The notes beneath the pieces were generated by a model. It worked only from the letters and a program-made list of their open reading frames with translations. It ran no database searches and was not told where the DNA came from. Below are positions 58,901-64,000 of a DNA stretch of 64,000 nucleotides, piece by piece (the first letter of the stretch is position 1; each line of letters opens with the position of its first letter). This stretch comes from Dysgonomonas hofstadii (GTDB lineage: Bacteria > Bacteroidota > Bacteroidia > Bacteroidales > Dysgonomonadaceae). The stretch lies in contig NZ_JACIEP010000001.1 of the NCBI RefSeq assembly GCF_014196915.1, positions 124,001 through 188,000 on the forward strand, written 5' to 3'. The position numbers and the translations under genes were made by a program.

Positions 58901-59152
58901 GCGATTGAGGATGGTTCGTTCCTTCGCCTGAATACAGCTTCGATAGGATACACTCTTCCTGCCGCTCTTACACGCAAAGCAGGAGTGACCCGTGCCCGGA
59001 TTTATGCAACTGGATATAACTTGTTTACAATCACAAGCTATTCTGGATATGATCCGGAAGTAAATATCGAAACGGGGTTAACTCCGAATATCGATAACAA
59101 TGCTTATCCGAGAAGCCGTTCCTATACTTTTGGAGTGCAACTTACATTTTAA
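55931..59152 (+). CDS. SusC-like TonB-dependent transporter of the pectin PUL
   Basis: 1073 aa; start at 55931 or two codons later. Signal peptide to ~23 (SFAQ), carboxypeptidase-regulatory-like domain (~25-100), linker with IVVVGYGTQKRVNITGS, plug with VRGGGSITQDNSPLILVDGF and SIYGARGANGVILVTTK, barrel ending VQLTF. Imports oligogalacturonides generated by PL1 and GH28. The susD start is 23 bp downstream. Confidence 0.97.
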   Translation: MTMNRFIISFFAMLLFSIASFAQITVTGTVTDSYGPLQGATVSLQGTTVGSMADEKGNFSIKVPNAQTAVLLFRFIGMNEIVEPLHGRTSGINVKMIEQANQMEDIVVVGYGTQKRVNITGSVASVSGDVLVKTPANSVAEAMVGKLPGVQITSVDGSPDADIMIRVRGGGSITQDNSPLILVDGFEVANLNDIPPSDIESIDVLKDASTKSIYGARGANGVILVTTKQPTEGRVTVNVNSYWQIKTLANRLDVMDPYEFVLMQYEYERQRSSNPTGFYNKYGQAYELYKYQGIEGVDWQDEIFGSNPVARFTDININGGTQRTKYKLSLANQDQPGVLVGSGLKQTNINFTLNTKLTDRLTLEYRTRFTNKAVDGDGTDGVNLLDALRTAPTEGLDDFMTLPEDNSYFDPDEYTQVTRMNPKEKAENNYRKRIRRTFNTSAALTWNVWDKLSFRTEFVYNYGFNENKRFWGKDEKTALDNKGLPVIRWESGNSRGWQFTNRLNYDFKVDMHSFDLMVGQEINQSESKNKSFSVRYFPDDITASKAFDNISLGKVYNGTSTAGSPEKLSSFFGRLFYGYNDRYLATFTMRADGSSKFAKGNQWGIFPAGSLAWRISQEEFMANVKAVSNLKLRLDYGISGNNRIESDLFAKYYTVNGNNRPVGWGDSDEENHYFYSSYHKTLYNPDLKWETTIGRGIGVDFGFFREKINGTIDVYWNTVKDLLVPSEIPGHSGYTSMMKNIGQTSNKGIDLALNAWVVETKDFTLNLNFNIGYNKNKIDKLADGEQEWILSSGWAGTQLLNTDDYRAYVGGRRGLIYGFVNDGFYTMDDFESFDSGTRTWTLKDGVANSKNLSGDPRPGNAKFKKLTPVDPNDPNTYVIGDNDRQVIGDTNPDFSGGFGLNATYKGFDLTLFFNYMYGFDVYNANKIMMTSWYQNTSNNLSMDVSMNNRWRNFDNMGNEIRYNPEALAKFNENATMWNPTSIGRPIAMSYAIEDGSFLRLNTASIGYTLPAALTRKAGVTRARIYATGYNLFTITSYSGYDPEVNIETGLTPNIDNNAYPRSRSYTFGVQLTF

Positions 59153-59175
59153 TTAATGACTAAAACGAAATAACA

Positions 59176-61071
59176 ATGAATAAAAAATCATTATATGCCA
59201 TTTTTGCAAGCCTGATCATTTTATTCTCCTCGTGTGACGATTATCTGGAAGTTACACCTCCGACAGGATTCACCGGTGAATATATATTTTCCTCCGAAGC
59301 TGAAATTAAGGCGGCAATAACAGGTGTTTATTCCATAATGCTGAATGACGATGCATACGGGAACAGACTGGCCTATGTGTATAATCCGAATACTGATGTG
59401 GAAATGTCAGGTATTACCACAAGTGCAGTAAGTGTAAACGGGGGAGACTTTGCCTGTTACGAACCTAAGCCGTACTGGACTACGCTGAACGGAACATGGA
59501 ATACTATGTATTCGATTATTAACCAGGCAAATGATATAATCGAAGGAATCGAAACCAGCGATTTGTATACACAGGCGGATAAGACGAAAACCTCGGAAAT
59601 TACCCAGCTGTATGGCGAGGTGAAAACCTTGCGGGCAATGTTGTATCTCGATCTTATCCGTATATGGGGAGATGTCGTATTCCGTACAAAACCCTCAACC
59701 TCAGATGAGAACTTTTTTGTCGGAGTTACCGACCGTAACGAAATTCTGGAATATCTTATCGGTGATCTGAAATCTGTAGAACCGGCCATGTCTTATGCTG
59801 CCGATCTAGATTATGGAGTAGAAAGGGCATCCCGTGAATTCTGCCAGGGATTGATAGGATTGCTGGCGATGAACCGTGGAGGATGGATGTTAAGACCAGA
59901 TACCAGTGATCCTGCCGGCATTGGATATATGGAACGCGGAGAGAATCATGAACACTATTATGATATTGCTATTGAATATCTTGGAAAGGTGATTGATGAA
60001 GGAAAGCATGACCTGAATATGAGTTTCGAAGAACTGTGGTATGAGCAGTGTAACTGGAATACTCCATCAAATGACGATATATTGTTTTCGATTCCTCTGA
60101 TGAAAAATTCATCCGGCCAGTTTGGTTATTATATCGGAGTTCCGATAACGGCCGGAACTCATCCTTACGGAAGCGCTTCGGGTAACCTTAACTTATCTGG
60201 AATCTATTTGTACTCGTTCGATAAAGACGACCTGCGTCGCGATGTTACCTGTGCTCCTTATCGTTACAGTGATAAACTGAATCAGGAAATTCGTCTCGAT
60301 ATTGCTACACTGCCTACCGGCAAATGGTCGAAACTAAAGATGAACACTCCGTTAGGAGCTACCAGTACAGCCGGCACAGGGATCAATTTCACATGGATGC
60401 GTTTTGCCGATGTACTTTTACTGTATGCCGAAGCAGTCAATGAGCGTTTCGGGCCTCGCGATGATGCGAAAGATTGTTTGAAACGGGTAAGGAACAGGGC
60501 CTTTGATCCGTCTGTACAGGGCGAAAAGGTAGAAGCTTATGTAGATCGTTTAGGTACAAAGGACGATTTCTTCAAGGCCCTAATGAACGAACGTAAATGG
60601 GAATTCGGCGGCGAAGGCATCCGTAAGTTTGATTTGGCACGTTGGAATAAATTCAGTGAAGTGATTTATAATCTTTACCATGATCTGATCACATGGGGAA
60701 AAGTAGCTAATGGGGCACACGACCCTGTTATTACAGAAGTAGCCGAAAGCGTTTATTATAAATCAGTGACAGATCCGCAGAATCCTGACAGGACGATTCT
60801 GGATATTGTAGGCATTGATGAATTTGTTCACGCCCGCCCTTCAGGTTATACCGAACATGAATTTGCGAAAAAATGGTATGCGCTTGATAACCAGACAGAA
60901 AGTTATGAGCCAATTACGACGATACGCTGGAGTTTCAGGGGCTTTATTAATTACAATAATGCATCTGTGGTTAAACCGACAGACCCATTGAGATATTTAT
61001 GCCCCTATCCAACTAAAGTGATAACTGACCATCGGGGGAAGATACAGAATTATTATGGTTTCAATTATTAA
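59176..61071 (+). CDS. SusD/RagB-like glycan-binding lipoprotein of the pectin PUL
   Basis: 631 aa, lipoprotein Cys20 (LFSSC). SusD features: N-terminal SSEAEIKAAITGVYS, helical repeat region with EVKTLRAMLYLDLIRIWGDV, and C-terminal FADVLLLYAEAVNERFGP, NERKWEFGGEGIRKFDLARWN. Partner of the SusC encoded upstream. Confidence 0.96.
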   Translation: MNKKSLYAIFASLIILFSSCDDYLEVTPPTGFTGEYIFSSEAEIKAAITGVYSIMLNDDAYGNRLAYVYNPNTDVEMSGITTSAVSVNGGDFACYEPKPYWTTLNGTWNTMYSIINQANDIIEGIETSDLYTQADKTKTSEITQLYGEVKTLRAMLYLDLIRIWGDVVFRTKPSTSDENFFVGVTDRNEILEYLIGDLKSVEPAMSYAADLDYGVERASREFCQGLIGLLAMNRGGWMLRPDTSDPAGIGYMERGENHEHYYDIAIEYLGKVIDEGKHDLNMSFEELWYEQCNWNTPSNDDILFSIPLMKNSSGQFGYYIGVPITAGTHPYGSASGNLNLSGIYLYSFDKDDLRRDVTCAPYRYSDKLNQEIRLDIATLPTGKWSKLKMNTPLGATSTAGTGINFTWMRFADVLLLYAEAVNERFGPRDDAKDCLKRVRNRAFDPSVQGEKVEAYVDRLGTKDDFFKALMNERKWEFGGEGIRKFDLARWNKFSEVIYNLYHDLITWGKVANGAHDPVITEVAESVYYKSVTDPQNPDRTILDIVGIDEFVHARPSGYTEHEFAKKWYALDNQTESYEPITTIRWSFRGFINYNNASVVKPTDPLRYLCPYPTKVITDHRGKIQNYYGFNY

Positions 61072-61094
61072 GACGAATATAAAAAGAGACGAAA

Positions 61095-62729
61095 ATGAAA
61101 CAAATAAATATATTACTTACGATACTATATGTATGTTTTTCGGGTTTGTTTTTCAGTGCCTGCGAAGATGACAAATACCGTGAAGAACTGGATTTGTTCC
61201 AACCGAGATTCGTTTTAGATGAACCTAAAGTTGAAGGGAACTCGATAGCCTTGGTCTGGTACAAAGTGAACGATGCTACATCCTATACTGTTGAATTGCA
61301 TCTGGATAATTTTTACAACAGTCTGTTTGCGGCATACAATACAACAGATCCTCAACTGTTTATTGATGATATACCTTATGCTACCCGCTATTATATTCGC
61401 CTAAAATCGGTAGCTTCGGATAGTCTTCATAATTCGCATTGGACTTATACCAATGCTCTCACAGAGTCTCGTCCTGCTTTTGCCAATCTTTTAGAGAGAG
61501 TTGCCAAAGCTGACATTATGGAAACAAGTGTGACTATACGGTGGCAAATCGATCCTGAAAATCCGGTAGACAGTATTGGTGTAGTACCTGCTATGGGAGC
61601 AGATACAATACCAAGTGTCACCCGCTTCCTTACTTCAGAGGAAATCGGTCAGGGTTATGCCGAAATAGACGGATTGGAGAGAAATACACTCTATAATGTT
61701 AATATATACGATACAAGTAAACCCCGTAAATACGACAAACCTTATAATACGGTTAACTTCCGTACGGCCGGGCCGTCTGCCGAAACTATAATTATCAGCC
61801 GTGATGACGATTTGTCGGCGATATTGTCAGCGGCAAACAATAACACTGATGTTCCTGAAGGGACTGAATATTACCTTCCTGCCGGCTCATACTTTAAAGT
61901 ATCACCATTTACTATCAAAAAAGGATTTAAACTGACCGGAAGTACAGATGGCGAGAGAGTGCAGATAGAACTTACTGGTAGCTGGAATACCGAATCGGAT
62001 GTATATATCTCAAGTCTGGAATTTGAAAATATCGAATTTTTCCAGACTATCGATGCCGGATACTTCTTTAACAGTGGTAATGCATGGAATATGGAGCAGG
62101 TCATATTCTTTAATTGTACATTCAAACATTTCAAACGTGGATTCTGGCGTCATCAGGGAAGTGATAAGCTGAAACGTATCGGACGTCTCGAAATGGAAAA
62201 TTGTATGCTCGACGAGTGTGGTGGCCACACAGGACCTTATGGTACATTCTCTATTAATTCAGGTGGTGCGGATAATATCGAAAATGCAATATTCACAAAT
62301 TGTACATTTATGAGAGACCACTATCAGACTGACGATGTGACCCGTAATATGCGGCATCTGTTCGATTACGGTTCCTCGGCTTATCCTATCAATCTGGAAT
62401 ACAGGAATATTACGATTTACGATTATGCATATAATCAGCGGCTGATCAATATTGCAGCAGCAGAGAATTCTACTCTTGTATTTGAAAAAGTATTGGTTGC
62501 AGCTGCCTGTGGAAACATATATTCCTTAGCAGCAAAAACAACGACCAGCTTTGCTGACAATTATGTCACCGCCGATTATCTGGTAGGCCCCGCTTCTATA
62601 AATGCGACAGAGTTGGGCATAAGTGCCAATAACTTGTTTGTTAATCCTACAGCTGGCGATCTTACAATAAAAGATGCTAATTCGCCTATCGTGACCAACC
62701 GCGTAGGTGACACGCGCTGGTTACCATAA
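61095..62729 (+). CDS. Lipoprotein with fibronectin-like N-terminus and beta-helix (DUF4957/DUF5123-like)
   Basis: 544 aa, lipoprotein Cys23 (FFSAC). Two fibronectin-III-like domains (~40-225; note IALVWYKVNDATSYTVELH and YIRLKSVA), followed by a parallel beta-helix region (~230-540) with Asn ladders (ENCMLDECGGHTGPYG, IENAIFTNCTFMRDH) and the ending GDLTIKDANSPIVTNRVGDTRWL shared with the protein at 51651. It is 24 bp after susD and precedes the strong palindromic terminator. Probably a surface glycan-binding protein specific to the pectin locus; no catalytic residues identified. Confidence 0.82.
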   Translation: MKQINILLTILYVCFSGLFFSACEDDKYREELDLFQPRFVLDEPKVEGNSIALVWYKVNDATSYTVELHLDNFYNSLFAAYNTTDPQLFIDDIPYATRYYIRLKSVASDSLHNSHWTYTNALTESRPAFANLLERVAKADIMETSVTIRWQIDPENPVDSIGVVPAMGADTIPSVTRFLTSEEIGQGYAEIDGLERNTLYNVNIYDTSKPRKYDKPYNTVNFRTAGPSAETIIISRDDDLSAILSAANNNTDVPEGTEYYLPAGSYFKVSPFTIKKGFKLTGSTDGERVQIELTGSWNTESDVYISSLEFENIEFFQTIDAGYFFNSGNAWNMEQVIFFNCTFKHFKRGFWRHQGSDKLKRIGRLEMENCMLDECGGHTGPYGTFSINSGGADNIENAIFTNCTFMRDHYQTDDVTRNMRHLFDYGSSAYPINLEYRNITIYDYAYNQRLINIAAAENSTLVFEKVLVAAACGNIYSLAAKTTTSFADNYVTADYLVGPASINATELGISANNLFVNPTAGDLTIKDANSPIVTNRVGDTRWLP

Positions 62730-62774
62730 AAAGCGAGCATAGTTTTTTAGAGTACATTTTATAATTTAGTTTTG

Positions 62775-62806
62775 AGGCCGGTTCTTATGATCATAAGAAC
62801 CGGCCT
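62775..62806. terminator. Perfect 32-bp palindrome, likely bidirectional-looking terminator
   Basis: AGGCCGGTTCTTATGA (62775-62790) is followed immediately by its exact reverse complement (62791-62806). A third AACCGGC copy lies at ~62816-62822. Follows the 61095 gene by 46 bp and ends before the CE8 operator. Confidence 0.85.
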
Positions 62807-62827
62807 TGTATTTAGAACCGGCTAATT

Positions 62828-62892
62828 CCAATTTATCCCCTAATAAATACCAAAATACCACTGTTCGGATATCTGATTTTATGATTACTTTG
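62828..62892 (+). promoter_or_regulatory. Putative HTCS operator and promoter of CE8
   Basis: CCAATTTATC at 62828, CCAAAATACCAC at 62850 (22 bp later), and -7-like TTACTTTG at 62885-62892, exactly 57 bp after the first C. The start codon is 28 bp after the -7 element. Confidence 0.75.
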
Positions 62893-62920
62893 TAGTAAAT
62901 CACGCTATAATACCAATGCC

Positions 62921-63886
62921 ATGTTTTTAAAAACTTTTTACCTTTCCTTTTTCTTTATTTTAATTTCTTTGTCCATATCCGGACAGGATTCTCCGGAATA
63001 CGATATCGTGGTTGACCGCAATGGCAGAGGTCACTTCCGTAATATACAACAGGCTATCGATTCGGTTCGGGCTTTTAATCCGGAAAAGACAGTCACTGTT
63101 TTTATCCACGCAGGAGTGTATAAGGAAAAACTGGTCTTGCCGACTCACGTCTGTAATCTGAAGTTGATAGGGGAAAATATGGAAAAGACTATTATAACTT
63201 TCGACGATCATGCCAACATAAACAAGATGGGTACTTTCCGTACCTATACTTTCCTTTTGCAGGGAAATGATATAACGGTAGAGAATCTGACAATAGAGAA
63301 CTCTTCGCTCCAGTTGGGACAAGCTGTAGCCCTGCATATCGAAGGTGACAGAATCGTGTTTCGTAAATGCCGCATGCTCGGGCATCAGGATACAGTGTTT
63401 ACCGGAAGAGAAGCATCCCGCATGTATTTCGAGGATTGTTATATTGAGGGGACGACCGATTTTATCTTCGGCCCATCAACTTGTTGGTTCGAAAGATGTG
63501 AAATCCATTGTAAAAGGAATTCATATATTACGGCAGCGAGTACACCTGAATACATCGAGTTCGGCTATATTTTCAATAATTGCAAAGTGACATTTGCCGA
63601 TGGAATTAATAAAATGTATCTTGGACGTCCATGGAGAGCTTATGCGATGGTTCTGTTTATGAATACAGAGTTACCGGAAGGCATCAGACCTGAAGGCTGG
63701 CACAACTGGGGACGTGAAGAAAATGAAAAAACAGCCCGTTATATGGAGTATAACAATAGGGGAGGAGGTGCTGAAGCCGGTAAGCGCGTGAAATGGGCAA
63801 AGATGCTGACAGTAAAAGATGCCGGAAAATACACGCTGGAAAATGTGATGAAAGGAAGTGATAACTGGAATCCGCTAAATAAATAA
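62921..63886 (+). CDS. Pectin methylesterase (CE8)
   Basis: 321 aa, signal peptide ending near SISG/QD (~21). Removes methyl esters from homogalacturonan so that PL1 and GH28 can cut it. Beta-helix CE8 motifs: VDRNGRGHFRNIQQAID at the N-terminus, GHQDTVF with Asp157, GTTDFIFG with Asp180 (the catalytic Asp pair) and YLGRPW with Arg237, which positions the nucleophile. Length is usual for secreted bacterial CE8 without extra domains. It has its own operator copy and begins a further transcript that continues past the window. Confidence 0.96.
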   Translation: MFLKTFYLSFFFILISLSISGQDSPEYDIVVDRNGRGHFRNIQQAIDSVRAFNPEKTVTVFIHAGVYKEKLVLPTHVCNLKLIGENMEKTIITFDDHANINKMGTFRTYTFLLQGNDITVENLTIENSSLQLGQAVALHIEGDRIVFRKCRMLGHQDTVFTGREASRMYFEDCYIEGTTDFIFGPSTCWFERCEIHCKRNSYITAASTPEYIEFGYIFNNCKVTFADGINKMYLGRPWRAYAMVLFMNTELPEGIRPEGWHNWGREENEKTARYMEYNNRGGGAEAGKRVKWAKMLTVKDAGKYTLENVMKGSDNWNPLNK

Positions 63887-63905
63887 AACAGAGATAAAAA
63901 CGACT

Positions 63906-64000
63906 ATGAAACGACTATTCGCTTTGTTAATACTATTGGTTTCTTTCCTTTTTGTGCAGGGAAAAGTATATAATATGCAATCGTTAGGTGCAGATGTTAC
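63906..64000 (+). CDS. Start of a secreted protein, likely beta-helix pectinolytic enzyme (partial)
   Basis: Only 31 codons are in the window. ATG 63906 is 19 bp after the CE8 stop. The N-terminus is a clear signal peptide (MKRLFALLILLVSFLFVQG) followed by KVYNMQSLGADV, a phrase that resembles the first strand of GH28 and related beta-helix proteins (Y-N-V-x-x-Y-G-A). Cotranscribed with CE8 by spacing. The family call is tentative. Confidence 0.6.
   Translation, partial: MKRLFALLILLVSFLFVQGKVYNMQSLGADV

Overview
This window is chromosomal DNA of a glycan-degrading Bacteroidota. It is AT-rich, has several SusC/SusD pairs, hybrid two-component regulators (HTCS), BACON-domain lipoproteins and Bacteroidota-type promoters (TTTG ... 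TAnnTTTG). The gene complement fits Bacteroidales and would suit a Dysgonomonas-like gut or environmental species; that placement is inference, since no rRNA or other marker is present.

Layout: (1) 1-1663 is the right end of a polysaccharide locus: the C-terminal part of a GH43-type enzyme and a GH88 unsaturated glycuronyl hydrolase. (2) 1886-7306 is a tight five-gene operon: RtcB RNA ligase, a VOC-fold protein, a small HExxH protein, an AAA+ ATPase fused to an FtsH-type M41 peptidase, and the 2'-phosphotransferase KptA/Tpt1. It looks like an RNA-repair or RNA-damage-response module and is the best candidate here for an undescribed system. A TatD nuclease follows. (3) 8481-27896 is a polysaccharide utilization locus (PUL): HTCS regulator (minus strand), PL8 lyase, GH88, GH2 beta-galactosidase, SusC, SusD, a BACON lipoprotein and GH16. 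It should cleave a uronic-acid-containing glycan. (4) 28263-29582 is a MATE transporter. (5) 29997-39265 is a PUL-like operon without glycosidases: a large repeat lipoprotein, a DRGH nuclease, an endonuclease/exonuclease/phosphatase-family enzyme, a TonB-dependent receptor and a DUF5689-type lipoprotein. It is best read as a surface system for degrading and importing nucleic acid. (6) 39433 to the right end is a pectin PUL: GH43 (minus strand), HTCS, GH28, GH3, two surface lipoproteins, PL1 pectate lyase, SusC, SusD, a second beta-helix-type lipoprotein, CE8 pectin methylesterase and the start of another secreted protein.

Reading the intergenic regions by eye revealed a shared operator in the pectin PUL. 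A pair of CCAA-type half-sites 22 bp apart lies exactly 57 bp upstream of a -7-like element (TAATATTG, TAATATTG, TAATATTG, TTACTTTG) in front of four transcription units: GH43, GH28, the 50757 lipoprotein and CE8. The PL8 PUL has a different shared element, ACAAAAYTMCCCCAT, 55-56 bp upstream of the -7 elements before PL8 and before the GH88-SusCD operon. These are plausible binding sites for the two HTCS regulators. Many intergenic gaps also hold strong hairpins.

No tRNA, rRNA, CRISPR array, insertion sequence or phage gene was recognised. Product names come from motif recognition by eye, not from database searches.
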